DNA from: Aurantiochytrium sp. KH105
Lineage: Eukaryota > Sar > Bigyra > Thraustochytrida > Thraustochytriidae
DNA: 64,000 bases
Assembly (NCBI GenBank): GCA_003116975.1
Contig: BGKB01000054.1
Location: 124,001 to 188,000 of the forward strand
Reading direction: 5' to 3'
Positions 23,401 to 33,130 of this stretch are shown piece after piece; within the stretch, counting starts at the first letter, position 1; the number at the start of each line of letters is the position of its first letter. Position numbers and translations under genes: made by a program. The notes under the pieces were generated by a model. The model made no database searches and had not been told where the DNA came from. It saw only the letters and a program-made list of their open reading frames with translations.

Positions 23401-23765
23401 TTGGCCCCAGCCGTCCCGGGAGGTGGCTCGAAGACGAGCAAGACCACGTCGAGGAACTGGGGCGCAAAGACGGCTCCAATCACAAACATGAGCGCCCAAA
23501 ACCCAATGACCCAGCGCCGAAGTTTCTGCAGGCGTTGAATGTAGCCCCGTGTGAAGGCCGTGGCCTCTTGAACATTCTCGGTGTCCTCGGGTGCAAGCAG
23601 TCTGGAGCTGAGCGGGCCAAGGGCGTCACGGCCTTCTTCCTCGTCGTCGATGTCGTTCTCATTGTCATTGTCGTCTCTGGCCACGACGCCTTCCAGCACG
23701 AGCGCGCTGTCCTCGTGGTGCTCGTTTTGCCGCAGCGGCTCGTGCAGGTCGTCGTCCAAGCCCAT
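20424..23765 (-). CDS. RND / Patched-like permease (MMPL type) with a cysteine-rich insertion in the second loop
   Basis: The ATG at 23765 (MGLDDDL) gives 1113 residues. The layout is a two-fold RND repeat. TM1 (WVIGFWALMFVIGAVF) is followed by a large loop, then five helices (LALAVLAYMLRSVRLLIIPI through VVAFLVNISLTPALLLSYG) holding the functional motif SIDYSLFLLSAFRR. A second large loop and five more helices hold the matching GLSTDYTVFGVDAVHTYRE. Both carry the Asp-Tyr pair of MMPL/Patched proton relays. Eukaryotic relatives include Patched, Dispatched and NPC1; substrates are usually sterols or lipids, but nothing here fixes the cargo. The second loop at about residues 720-795 contains a cysteine-rich module discussed in the findings. 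A long open frame lies antisense and is a codon-bias shadow. Confidence 0.87.
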   Translation of the reverse strand: MGLDDDLHEPLRQNEHHEDSALVLEGVVARDDNDNENDIDDEEEGRDALGPLSSRLLAPEDTENVQEATAFTRGYIQRLQKLRRWVIGFWALMFVIGAVFAPQFLDVVLLVFEPPPGTAGAKAQQKLKTEFPDMSHEADTIVLMRTHDGTPILDVHGLRPFIEELSQNAIKWGHEIADPETEFEAIHYYFLKSVAAESLSHALLDNSSHPEHATAMIATLHLKSGFAQGSMEGQRFCNWLDEEIARVHNKFLKGTKVVASATGMLPFVRDMQQGTEEDMIHMDSLSFPLALAVLAYMLRSVRLLIIPIISMVLSIVVSFTVMYPIALSTTVIAIAPSTMMSVAVAFSIDYSLFLLSAFRREVVRGATVYEAVLVMSDTAGHTIMVSGATIAICWFGLLFFPVTLLSTIGLGAGLTVVVAFLVNISLTPALLLSYGDFFTDFSSFGCKGCCNWVYALRRRCFCGNKGGASREEDEEQANLADDAIAAADGGAIDSGNMFLTSHPMGSAEGMRSPLSHFATPASTDRFGTPTVRPDGSVGQISSPVFGLVNPVAEIAFLRKSSPWFSCGERIYGTPLRALTAVVLVSAAILPLTPTSLSFHHSEDFKLFTPLSSTAVQTAIEMEGLFGGGRLAPYELVIEPSDDTSVLSNKFFEHMQEVIYGVVMDLDYGMDKPLALRPDGVSGPMMLSGYNITLLPTYNKHGHHEQLSVGGCLLKDLEYVPALFSICANSRCQDALSECRSDPDCEHDVQCFDNCLAKAPFLPDEAACLASCAIKLHRHSNATQDLGSCILNKCIEHPAGGKKAKLATAFVQEARELALQSAESGSVSNLGPAPDCPSVSLQFVQSVHGRKLIPKSMCIVLNLEIDPYSQDGVEWLDAVREALTEQSSRDGYKYYLTGGDVPGHDTVNKVFELFPRVLGILAAAILVILGVSYRSVAVPAVAIFTIALTLILVYALGVLVYEHGALEFLGIRALRNPIGDALVWIVPALSAVVSSGLSTDYTVFGVDAVHTYREAGFSTRDSILCGNGQTGAIITAAGIIMTFAFAGLSLSSNSALNQLSFFLVVSVLADTFIIRTILMPAIMIVLGEKNWWPMKPATLNYEAFAARTSPEVAP

Positions 23766-26029
23766 CTCGGCACGTCTTCGTCGCGTCAACGCTCGGTGGG
23801 TCTACGTCGTGTCAGTCAGTTTGATAGCCAACAAGCCAGCCAGCCAGCTAGCCAGCCAGCAAGGAAAGCGAGCGCGAGACGCCGCGCCGGTGGACAGCCT
23901 GGTTTGGTTTGCTTGCTCCCTTGCTTGCTTTCGACCTCTGCTCGGGCGGCCGAGTCGCGGTGTCGCGCCTTCAGCCAGGTGGAAAGTACTTTTGACGCAA
24001 CGAAACGCCACGCTTCGACTGCCGCGCTTGAGAAAACTTGGCTCGAGAGATTTCGCGTGGCTTGGCGTGGCGCGACCCGAGTCGACCTGCCCGCTGACCT
24101 TGCTCGCGTCCCTCCGCGTCCCGAGTCCCCCCGCGCCCGCTCGCAAATTTGGGATTTGCTTTTTGCTTTGTTGCTTTCGAGTTGGGTGCGTCCATCTTTC
24201 CCTCTCTTGTTGCAGTTCATGCGTGCGCACGTGCACGTGCGAGATGAATACGGTCGAGACCGACAGAACGGGACGCGACCCGGCCGCCTCGTGAACATAA
24301 CTCCTGTCTTGAGTGATCAAGGCGAGTCAAGCTTGCGGACGTCATCGCTATTTTCCTCCATCGATGCAAAGCAGCAGCAGCAGAAGCGAGACGCTGCGAA
24401 AGTTGTCAAGCCTGGGACCAGACCCCCGAGCGGCGCAGCTTGTCGTCATCATGTGCTGAAGGCATGCATAGGCCTACCACGACTTCCATCGACAAGGTTT
24501 ACTACCTAGATTGAGAACGCGTATACCGACGGCCGGTCGTGGAAGCTAGATTCGGGAGACGCGGCGACGCAAACCATGGGCTGGGCTGGGCAGCAGAGAA
24601 TAGTGGTGGTATGAATAGTAGAAACGTAAAGATGTTGGTGGAACAGAAGTCTGAGAACCAGTCTCGGAATCAAAATCCTTGGTCACGAGTATGAATCCTT
24701 GGTAGCCTAGTACCAACGGATTCTATTGTCCAGTCTAGATAGCACAAGAAGTTTTACTTTTTAGAATAAAATACCCGAGTATGAGTTGGTCGAGTCTGAG
24801 TCGGTCGAGACTCACAGCGAGTCGGTCTGGACAGTGTATACCTTCCTCGAGAAAATAAAATAAAATCAGCAACGTCGTATACTGAGATGGCCAGTCAATC
24901 ATGTAAGACGTTGATCCCAATAACTTTGTTGACCGTGCGTATAGCGCTGCAGCGCTCGCAATTGACATGTCCATGCGATGGGGATCTTTGCTCGACCACG
25001 TAAACCCTCATCTCTCTCGCGCCGTAGTCTACCAACTAGTAAGTCTTCCTTTTCTATGCTAGCCAGCCAGGAAGACAGACGACATTCACCCATCATCTTC
25101 TGCACCAGTCCGAGTCTTCGCTTTCCATCTTCGTTCTCAATTTGGACATCGCCAAGGACGTGTTCCACTTGGCATCAGACTCTGATCAGATTATCTCGCG
25201 GTATACACGAGACACACGTATCCTATTCACCAACCATGATAGAACAAGTTCTCGAGCGAACTTTCGTCACGATGCAGACGGCTCAAGTTGACGTTACGAA
25301 TAGCTTCTCCCTCCTCGCTCCCATCTCCTCGCTCGCAGCCCGTCGATTCTCGGCCGCCCCCGCCGTCGCCTCTGTGCATCTCCTCTCCATACCTCTCCCC
25401 TTCCCCCCGCGTCTCCCCCCACCTGAAGCTCCCGCACCTCCCCCATCACCATACGCACCACCTTTCCACAGCGCCCGCACTCGACCCTCCATCGGCGCCC
25501 CCACAACCCCCACATCACTCCACAGTCGCGCAGGCCCCTGTGCACGCGCGCCGGAGAATGCGCGCGCGCCCAGGCGCACGCCCTCGTGCCCTCGCTCGCG
25601 CGCTCCCTCGCTCCCTCGCTCGCTCGCCCTGCCGCTCGCGCCGCGCGGGCGCGGGCCGAGGGCGCGCGCGGCGTTGCCTGCTCGCGAGCTTCGGCCAGGC
25701 GCGTGGTCCTGCGGGGGCTGCTGCTGCGTGCAGGGCAGATTGGCTCGATGCGCGGATAGCGGGCGACCAAGCAAGCACGGGAAAGCAGAAGCGGGAAAGC
25801 AGAAGCGGAAAAGCAAACCCCAAAAGCCCAACCAGCCGAGCACGGTCGCAGCGCACGGCTTGCTTGCTTGCTTGCACGCACGGTCGGTCGGTCGCTCGGT
25901 CGCTCGGTCGCTCGGTCGCTCGCTTGCTCGGCAGCGCCGGCGTCGCTGCGGCCCGTGTTTTTGGTGCGTGCGGCGCGAAGCTTGCTTGAGGCAGAGGTGG
26001 ACGGAAGGCCTGCGGTCGCGAGGCGGACG
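23766..26029. other. 2.3-kb intergenic region between divergent genes
   Basis: Contains CCAG repeats near 23833-23862, TAGGCCTA at 24469, GAGTC/GGTCGAG repeats near 24785-24830 and TCGGTCGC repeats near 25880-25925. Both strands have long open frames of low-complexity Ser/Pro/Arg composition without domains. Serves as promoter DNA for the RND and the small spliced gene; no gene recognised. Confidence 0.55.
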
Positions 26030-26972
26030 ATGGCGTGCTACTTGACGTTTGACGTGGCGAACTTGGGCACGCTGCACATGACGTGGAGCGAGGAGCCCAT
26101 CGAGGGCGCGCTGGCAATGATGACGCCGGAGAACCCGGTGCCCAAGTTCAAGTTTCGACAGAACGGCGGACGCTCCGAGATCATTCGCAGAATTCGCGAG
26201 GATAAGCGTACTCTCTTCCGCGGTTGGTGCGACTTTGTCAAGACGGGGCGTGACTTGCACGGAACCTTCGAGATCCTCGATACCGAACACGAAGCTGCGC
26301 AGGTCCATGTCACCTTCAACGCCTTTGGGGATCTTCTTCCCGTGCTTGCTGGAGAAGAGTATCATGTCTATGACCACAGTGCCGTCGCTGTCACGCACCG
26401 TGAGAACAAAGCCTTTAACTCGGTCAAGACCATGAATCCTGCACAGGTAAGTCTCGTTGTCATCTAAGAGAAGGTCTGGGTTGTGCGGTGCTGCCATTGC
26501 CTCCTTTCATTGGCCGTGTGTTTCTGTGTCATGATGCGATGCTGCTATGCTCTCTCCCGTTTGTGTAATAATTCGGGCATGTCCCGATGAATTGCGGTGT
26601 TGGCATTATCTGCAAAGGTCAAAGCCAGCCTCGAACAACATTCCCGGAGTAGAGAATCTGGCATTCTTTCTGTGGAGAAGCTGGCTAGCCTTCTCGCATC
26701 CAAGGAGCCAACATTCTTGGAGTTGAAGAAGCTGGCGTCCTTGCAGGTGAAGAAGTTGGCATCTCCGATGAAAACCCACTGCTATCTTGGCTGCATTAAT
26801 TGGGTACTAGCAACGAGCATGCGCACTGCATCCCTCAGGACCATCTCTGTAAAACCGACGCATACGATGACTCACTCACTTTTACCCTCTTTCTCTCTAT
26901 CACTTTGCTTTTCGTATTTCACAGTTTCTCGATATTGGTCTTCGCGAAGGCTACTCGCTCTCGCTTCTCTAA
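26030..26972 (+). CDS. Small conserved-looking protein of unknown function, two exons
   Basis: Exon 1 runs 26030-26446 from an ATG in GGACGATGGC context. It ends at CCTGCACAG followed by the donor GTAAGT. A matching acceptor TTTCACAG at 26917-26924 keeps phase 0. It adds exon 2 (26925-26972), giving the short tail FLDIGLREGYSLSLL and a TAA. The product is 154 residues. Without splicing the frame would stop after six intron-encoded residues. The protein is compact and mixed alpha/beta-like, with MACYLTFDVANLGTLHMTW at the start and EEYHVYDHSAVAVTHRE near the end; no signal peptide, membrane segment or known motif is seen. Intron length is 478 bases, the longest I can place in this window. Confidence 0.6.
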
Positions 26973-27997
26973 TATCACGAGACTTTCTTTTCCTTTCTTA
27001 ACTTTTCTTTTACCGGCTGACCTTTTACATCTTCCTCATCTTCATCTATTTCCTGGTCACCATGGCTGCAAATGATTATTCTGTGTCTTTTGAATTTCGT
27101 TTTCTTGACTTGGCACGCTCTTGATACATGCTCTATACCGCAGAGCAGTATAAGCCCATGAGTGAGTGCGGAGTCCTCCGTGAGTGAGTGCGAAGTCCCT
27201 TTACTAGTAATAAAATCTTTTTGGTACACACCTTTCCGTTCAACCGACACATGTGGCACTTGCTGATGTCTGCTTATGCTCGGCCTAGATCCTTCGGAGA
27301 CCGGTCAGGTCACCACCACGAGCGTGATAGATAAGTGAGCTAGGCCAGGCCTCTCGGATCTTGACGACTGACCTGTTCCACGGCGCTGCGGGCAGGCATC
27401 GCCAACCAGGCTCTGCGCTGCCTTCCTTCTTTAGCTCCAACCTTTTTTTTTCTTCTTGATCCCACCCTATGCTCTTGATTGGTTCAAATTGGCTTGCAAG
27501 GATTAGCTCTGCTCTCTCTCTCTCACTCACACCGCGAACACCTAAAGCAAAGTAGTGGTTCACTAATGTTTTGAGCCTTCTTTCCAAAAGCTATTGTGCT
27601 TTCACAGTCCGCCAACAGCTCTTGGAAAAAGGACTGCAACGCACACGAGCAAAGTAATACGCGTGCAAAAACGTGCCCGGGAGACTTTCCGAGCGAGGAA
27701 ACGGATTTTCTCCTAGACCAATTGAATCGTTGCGCAAATGTGAGCGCGTCGACTCGATCTTTCATTCTTGCATTAGCCAGCTGCCGGCCACTGGCGCCTT
27801 TGGCGCGGCAGCGGTGGCGGAGGCCGGCAGTGGCGGCGGCCGGCAGTGACGGCGCGCCTCGCGCAAGGAAAGGGGCGTACCGTACCAGCGCACTGCGCTG
27901 GCAAAGACCGACCACTCAGAACTATAGCAACGACGCGTAGAAAGTGGAGCGCGTCAGCGCAAGCACTTTGTGACACGTCAGCAACAAAGGGGCAAAC
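26973..27997. other. Intergenic region upstream of the channel gene
   Basis: Pyrimidine-rich at the left, then mixed sequence with short GTGAGTGAG repeats near 27160-27190 and GGCGGC-type repeats near 27800-27850. No gene recognised. Confidence 0.5.
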
Positions 27998-30646
27998 ATG
28001 TCGGATAACGAGCTTTCGATCTCGTCGCCTTCGACGGCGTCGCGCAAAACGAGCTTGCCCGTGCAGACGCTCTCGGGATCACAGAGCGTAGACGGCCGAA
28101 GGCGCTCCAAAAACGTCTCCAACGATGAAACGCAGCGGATGCTGCTCCAATCCTTGGGCGACGATTCACCACCGTCTTCAGACAAAGCTTCCGCTGGCAA
28201 TACCAGAACTTCTGCTGCCGAGACCCCTGCAGATGACGCCAAAGATGCAGTCGAACCCAGGGTCCGTAAAAACTCGACGGGCGCATTGAGCAGGTTTTCC
28301 GCAGATAGCGCCTGGCAGTCCGGAAGATTAAGACCATCGCTGCGCCCTTTTATGCGTAAACTGCGATCGAGCGTGGAGCTCGTGGGCCAGGAAAATGAAA
28401 CAAAACAGCGGTTCTATGGCTCGCCAAGTATGCACAAAGGGGCCTTTTACCACATGGAATCAGAAAAGCGAAGAGGAGACATGAGCGGCATCTTCAAGTC
28501 CTTTACCTCCTCAAGAGCAAGCGAAAGGTCAGCGTCCGATGCTCTCGAAGAAAGCCCCTCGCGAAGAAGGCACTCGTCCGTGCGACCATCCGCGCCGGCG
28601 CGAAACATTGAAGCGAGCAAGATGGAGTGCTTGAACGACCTCGGACTTTGGGACTCCTTTTATCGCGCTGACTCACAGGGAAAGACGCACATTGGTAATC
28701 CTGCCGTCTTTCAGCTCTTGGCTGGAGATCGCCATGCGCAGTACCGAACAACGTACGACCGGGCTCTGGGAAAGAACATAGAGCCCTTGCCTCCGAAAGA
28801 AGAGGGCGTGCGACGCAGTGCAGCCAATACAAGTACCGCCAAGGTCGCTCCTGAAGAGGCCCTTGCCCGTACACACCAAAACAACAAGAGCCATAACGAT
28901 GAGAAAAGGGGGGGCAACACACATTCCTGGCTCGACGGCCTTCGTTTCGTGGGGTACCTTTGCATGCAAGTGCTCTTTGTCGAAGTCATCCTGCCGCATT
29001 ACCGGTTCCAGCGCATCTGGGAGCTCTGGATCGTTGTGTGCGTGCTCTGGAACGCCGTCTTGTTGCCCTACCACCTTGCCTTTGCCCCAAATCCGAACGA
29101 CCAGAGCGAGACAGTATCGACCATTGATGGCGTCATCGACATCTGTTTCATCATCGACCTTTTCCTCAACTTTGCGACCGCATATGTGGACGACTGGGGC
29201 ACGCTCATCACCGACCGTCGAGAGATCGGGCGCTCGTACCTAAGTCATTGGTTCTGGGTTGATCTGCCCGCGACCCTTCCTTTTGAGCTCTTTGTTCCCC
29301 CGTCTGAAGCGACGGCCATTAACATGGTCAAATGCATCCGGCTCATTCGCATTACCAAGATTTTCAAATTCCTGGAGCGTTTCCGCTTTGCCAACTCGGC
29401 GCGCATCATGCGACTTTTTGCTTCGCTCATGCTTGTTTGTCATTGGATTGGCTGTCTCTGGTTCTTCATTGGAGTCAACACGTCCACGCCATGCGAGTCT
29501 TGGGCAGACTATTTTGATCCCACATTGCACGACGTGCGCATCAATGGAACGTGGGTGTTTCTAGACGGACCCTACCCAGAAGGCCAGACGGCGTATTGCT
29601 CGTGGCTCTCACTGCACCGTCTCGGGACGGACGAAGCGCCGGTGACAAGCAAGTACCTCAAGTCTGTGTACTGGTCGGTGACGACCATCACGTCGGTCGG
29701 CTATGGCGACGTGGTTCCAATCACCGACGCGGAGACACTATTTACCATTGCGAATATGCTACTTGGCGCGGCAATTTACGCGATGATTTTTAGTAACTTT
29801 GTGTCTTACATTGCGCGTATGGACCAGTCGTCCACAAAGTACTCTGAAAAGATGGAGGATATTCGCGAACAGATGCGCTACCTTCGTCTACCCATGCAGA
29901 TTCGAACTCGCGTAGAGCAGTACTTTGAGTACGTCTGGCTTTGTCACAAGGGTCTTTTGGACCGTAGCAACTACTTTTACGATGAACTCCCGCTTCCGCT
30001 GCATCTCGAGTGCGCCGAATTTTTGCATCTCAAAACGCTCGAGGCCAATCCATTGTTCAAAACGTGCTCGCGAAGCTTTTTACGAGGTATGGCCTTGCGA
30101 CTTAAACCGCAATTGGTCGTTCCTGGTGAGTACGTCGTCAACAAAGGTGATGCCGCCACGGCAATCTTTTTTGTCGCTCGAGGCGAGCTCGAAGTACTCA
30201 CCGATTTTCAGGGTCACCAGCTCGGCTGCCTTGAGGCAGGCGACTATTTTGGCGATATCGGTGTTCTTACGAGAACCAAACGCACCGCCTCGATTCGGGC
30301 TCTTTCCTTTTGCGACTTGCACTACCTCGCTGCTGACGATCTGCGCGAGCTTCTCCTTGTGTACGAAAAGGATGCAGACATGGTTTCGAGGAATGCGCTT
30401 GAGTTTGTGCGCATATTTGCCGACACGCAAAAGGATAACATGGCCTCAGACCACGACCGGGCCATTCTCGAGAGGGTTAAGACGGGTCTCCAGGACCCTG
30501 GAATTGCTGCAAGTCCGAGCGCTCCAGCGCTCCGAGCCATCTTTCCCGAAGACGGTCCAGAGAAGGACGAAGGCATTGCCAGCGCGAGCCGTCCAAAGCG
30601 TACGCAGATTGTCAACCCAGTTGGTGGTCGTAAATCTGACGCGTAA
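27998..30646 (+). CDS. Voltage-gated K+ channel with C-terminal cyclic-nucleotide-binding domain (HCN/EAG/CNG superfamily)
   Basis: The protein has 882 residues. The first 320 are a disordered, Ser/Arg-rich cytosolic region. S1 begins near residue 345 (WIVVCVLWNAVLLPYHLAF). S2 includes DGVIDICFIIDLFLNFATAY, with the acidic residues typical of voltage sensors. S4 is CIRLIRITKIFKFLERFRF. The pore helix and filter (SVTTITSVGYGDVVP, GYGD at about residue 568) predict K+ selectivity. A C-linker leads to the CNBD at about 685-790, with PGEYVVNKGD, ARGELEVL, GDYFGDIGVL and RTASIRA. The phosphate-binding Arg is present, but the ligand-contacting Glu of FGE is Asp here. S4 has fewer evenly spaced charges than classical Kv channels. 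Likely a plasma-membrane or flagellar channel; ligand response is uncertain. Confidence 0.92.
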   Translation: MSDNELSISSPSTASRKTSLPVQTLSGSQSVDGRRRSKNVSNDETQRMLLQSLGDDSPPSSDKASAGNTRTSAAETPADDAKDAVEPRVRKNSTGALSRFSADSAWQSGRLRPSLRPFMRKLRSSVELVGQENETKQRFYGSPSMHKGAFYHMESEKRRGDMSGIFKSFTSSRASERSASDALEESPSRRRHSSVRPSAPARNIEASKMECLNDLGLWDSFYRADSQGKTHIGNPAVFQLLAGDRHAQYRTTYDRALGKNIEPLPPKEEGVRRSAANTSTAKVAPEEALARTHQNNKSHNDEKRGGNTHSWLDGLRFVGYLCMQVLFVEVILPHYRFQRIWELWIVVCVLWNAVLLPYHLAFAPNPNDQSETVSTIDGVIDICFIIDLFLNFATAYVDDWGTLITDRREIGRSYLSHWFWVDLPATLPFELFVPPSEATAINMVKCIRLIRITKIFKFLERFRFANSARIMRLFASLMLVCHWIGCLWFFIGVNTSTPCESWADYFDPTLHDVRINGTWVFLDGPYPEGQTAYCSWLSLHRLGTDEAPVTSKYLKSVYWSVTTITSVGYGDVVPITDAETLFTIANMLLGAAIYAMIFSNFVSYIARMDQSSTKYSEKMEDIREQMRYLRLPMQIRTRVEQYFEYVWLCHKGLLDRSNYFYDELPLPLHLECAEFLHLKTLEANPLFKTCSRSFLRGMALRLKPQLVVPGEYVVNKGDAATAIFFVARGELEVLTDFQGHQLGCLEAGDYFGDIGVLTRTKRTASIRALSFCDLHYLAADDLRELLLVYEKDADMVSRNALEFVRIFADTQKDNMASDHDRAILERVKTGLQDPGIAASPSAPALRAIFPEDGPEKDEGIASASRPKRTQIVNPVGGRKSDA

Positions 30647-31147
30647 GTGGCGCTGGGCTCGCCAAGAAAAGAAAGAAGCAAATCCGTTTTCTTTTCGGCG
30701 TCCAATCAACCGTGCGTGTGTGCGTGCGTGTGCGCACGAAAAACAAATTCATCTGACTGTATAACCATATGGAATAATCAACGAAATTCTGCCTGATTCA
30801 CATGTATGTGTACGCAGCAGTGATGGGTCTTACAATTTATGAAAAAGGAATGTAATGCGCTTCAACGCACTTTAATGCAAACTTAGAATGCACTTTAATG
30901 CAATGCAATAGACCCACCGATAGACAGTCCTCTCGAGTGCCTTTTCTTGGCGACCTTTCCTGAGATGTACTGGACCCTAAGACGTCCTAACACGATAATT
31001 AAGAGAGCAAATTTCCACTTTTACAAACTTCTTTCTTGACTCAGCTGTCCTATGTGCCTGGTGAAGAGCGAATATCTCTCTTTGCACATGATACTACGCA
31101 CGAGCAAAGCCTCGGGCCTTCTCTCGTCTGATTTCACGCTGGACACA
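30647..31147. other. Spacer between convergent channel and QPRT genes
   Basis: Contains GTGTGTGCGTGCG runs near 30715 and degenerate direct repeats of CACTTTAATGCAA at about 30866-30905. No gene seen. Confidence 0.55.
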
Positions 31148-32122
31148 CTACATTGATGCGTCTGCCTGAGCCTCAGCTTGGCCAGGCTGAGAAGGTGCTG
31201 ACGCATCCTCTTTCTCAGCGCGCTGAATCTTAAGACTGAGGTCAAGGCATGAGTAGCCTTGCGTAAGCTTGCCCATGCTAAGAACATCGACGTCCTTGGA
31301 AAAGAAGGTGGCCGCGGTATCTTCCGTAATGCCTCCGCTTGCCTCGATAATAACGTGCGGGTACTTGGCTTTGAGCTTGGCGGCGTCTTGCTTAAGCGCC
31401 GAAGGTTCGTAGTTGTCAAGCATGACAACCTCGGCGCCCGCAGCGCAAGCTTCGAGCGCGGCATCGAGGCTCTGGCACTCTACTTCGATCTTGGCCGAAA
31501 AGCCCGCTGCTGCGCGCGCCTTTTCGACCGCCTTGGTGATGTTTCCCACGCTCCAGATATGGTTGTCCTTGAGCATGACCATTTGCGAAAGCGTCATGCG
31601 GTGAGTGCTGCAGCCACCGACGAGAACGGCGTACTTTTCCACGAGCGAAAAGCCTGGCGTCGTCTTGCGCGTGGCTGCCACCTGGCCGTGCCACTGGTGC
31701 TCGGCCTTGATACGCGACATGGTGCGAGCTGCCGTTGCGATGCCGCTGGCACGCGTCATGATGTTCAAAATCGTCCTCTCCGCGAGCAAAATGCGTCGCA
31801 CAGGGCCGCGCATTTTCGCGAGGACGCGCTTCTCCTGTGCAGCCTGCTCGGTGATCTCGTGTCCGTCCTCAACGAGCCACTCGGCTTCGATGCCCACCAC
31901 ATCGCAGACGGCTTGTGCAAACGGCCTGCCAGCAAGGATACCCGAGGTCTTTCCCAGGAGGTGCGCCTCCTGCGTCTCGTCGCCCACCACGAAGCCGCCA
32001 ACGTCAAAGTCCGGGGCGTCGGCCTCGAGCCATGTCCGCGCCAGCCGCTCCGCTGCGCCATGCTGCGGAAGCAGGCCGCAAAGCTCCGCCGCGAAAGCGC
32101 TGCTGTCCGGCGACCCGCTCAT
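31148..32122 (-). CDS. QPRT: Nicotinate-nucleotide pyrophosphorylase (quinolinate phosphoribosyltransferase)
   Basis: The ATG at 32122 (MSGSPDSSAF) gives 324 residues, about 25 longer than human QPRT because of an acidic C-terminal tail. The enzyme converts quinolinate and PRPP to nicotinate mononucleotide, CO2 and PPi in de novo NAD synthesis. Family motifs are intact: GPVRRILLAERTILNIMTRA, the PRPP/quinolinate segment AATRKTTPGFSLVEKYAVLVGG, THRMTLSQMVMLKDNH with the catalytic-site Arg and Lys, IEVECQSLDAALEA, EVVMLDNYEP and VIIEASGGI. All expected residues are present, so it should be active. No targeting peptide is evident, suggesting a cytosolic enzyme. Confidence 0.95.
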   Translation of the reverse strand: MSGSPDSSAFAAELCGLLPQHGAAERLARTWLEADAPDFDVGGFVVGDETQEAHLLGKTSGILAGRPFAQAVCDVVGIEAEWLVEDGHEITEQAAQEKRVLAKMRGPVRRILLAERTILNIMTRASGIATAARTMSRIKAEHQWHGQVAATRKTTPGFSLVEKYAVLVGGCSTHRMTLSQMVMLKDNHIWSVGNITKAVEKARAAAGFSAKIEVECQSLDAALEACAAGAEVVMLDNYEPSALKQDAAKLKAKYPHVIIEASGGITEDTAATFFSKDVDVLSMGKLTQGYSCLDLSLKIQRAEKEDASAPSQPGQAEAQADASM

Positions 32123-32301
32123 CGTCCTCTCGTCCACTCTGCCGCCCGCCTTGCTCGTGTGCGCGCGTAGCAGCGCCCTCGCACGTCGCGCTCGCGTATG
32201 GTTGCTGTTCTGCTCCAGCTTTCAGCGTCTCCACTACCACGCTCTGACGGAGATTACTATGGACCCCATCAACGAGGATTGCAGTGCATGATAGGAAACG
32301 T

Positions 32302-32415
32302 TGGGCAAAGAGAGATGAGTGAGCTTTACGCAATGCGTGAACTTCACGTAACGCGTGATTTTCATGCATTGCGTGACCTTGACGCAATGCGTGACCTTTG
32401 TGTATTGCGTGACAT
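32302..32415. repeat. 18-bp minisatellite around GCATTGCGTGAC
   Basis: Five to six degenerate copies of an 18-base unit, consensus close to GCGTGACCTTGACGCAAT. Read on the plus strand the units give six-residue repeats (ELYAMR, ELHVTR, DFHALR, DLDAMR, DLCVLR), but I cannot show that this is translated. Confidence 0.8.
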
Positions 32416-33130
32416 TTACAGTACTGTGCGACAGGCGATCTATCTATTCCTGGCGCAAAAACTGACAAGAGCTCTACAAGCGCACTGACATCTTACGCTG
32501 TCCCAAGTCTGGCTCTTCAGTGTTGGTGCCACGAAAGATGGACGCCTGATATGGAATCCAAGCTTCGCGCTTATGTTGCCAAGAAGCTCTGGACGCAGTT
32601 GTTCCTATGTCGTACAGACAGACCACTTCTACTGGGAGAAATCCCGCTTGCACCCTTACTTTGAAGCGAAGGATTGGATCGGTCTCAAACGAAGAGCTGC
32701 AAGTATTGCTGGCTTTGACCGATGGATGGAGAAAAAGAAGTCTGTCGCAAAATGTAACGAGCGCCCTCGTCACTGAGAAAGCCAACACTTTCCAATTGAT
32801 GCAACCCAGAAACAGAAGAGGTTGATGCTTGTTTGAGTCTTGACTTTCAGAAAAATTCCATGGAAAGCTCCAAGACACGTAAAATTGTGACCCCTTTTTT
32901 CGCGGCAAATCCCGGAAGGACTCGTCAATGCCAAGCGCGCCGTCGTCAGAGACAAGTCGCGAGGAAGGGTGCACGGCGGAAGACTCCGTTGGGATATGGA
33001 CGGGCGAAACCTTCTTATCCGAAGGGGCCAAAAGTCCAGACCCCTGTCATGGAGCGTCCCAGCGAGCAAATCCTCCTGACTCGCCGGAAATTCATAATTT
33101 TGCCGATCCGCGCGTACCCTTCAGTGTACG

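Noticed and set aside
20739-24509. Long plus-strand open frames (494 and 528 codons) opposite the RND permease
   Set aside because: They are antisense to a clearly conserved transporter and have no domains; GC-biased third positions keep the opposite frame open.
31259-32170. 303-codon plus-strand frame opposite QPRT
   Set aside because: Antisense to a fully conserved enzyme; no recognisable motif.
32302-32415. Regularly spaced repeats as a CRISPR-like array
   Set aside because: Units are contiguous and degenerate without unique spacers, in a eukaryotic sequence; it is a minisatellite.
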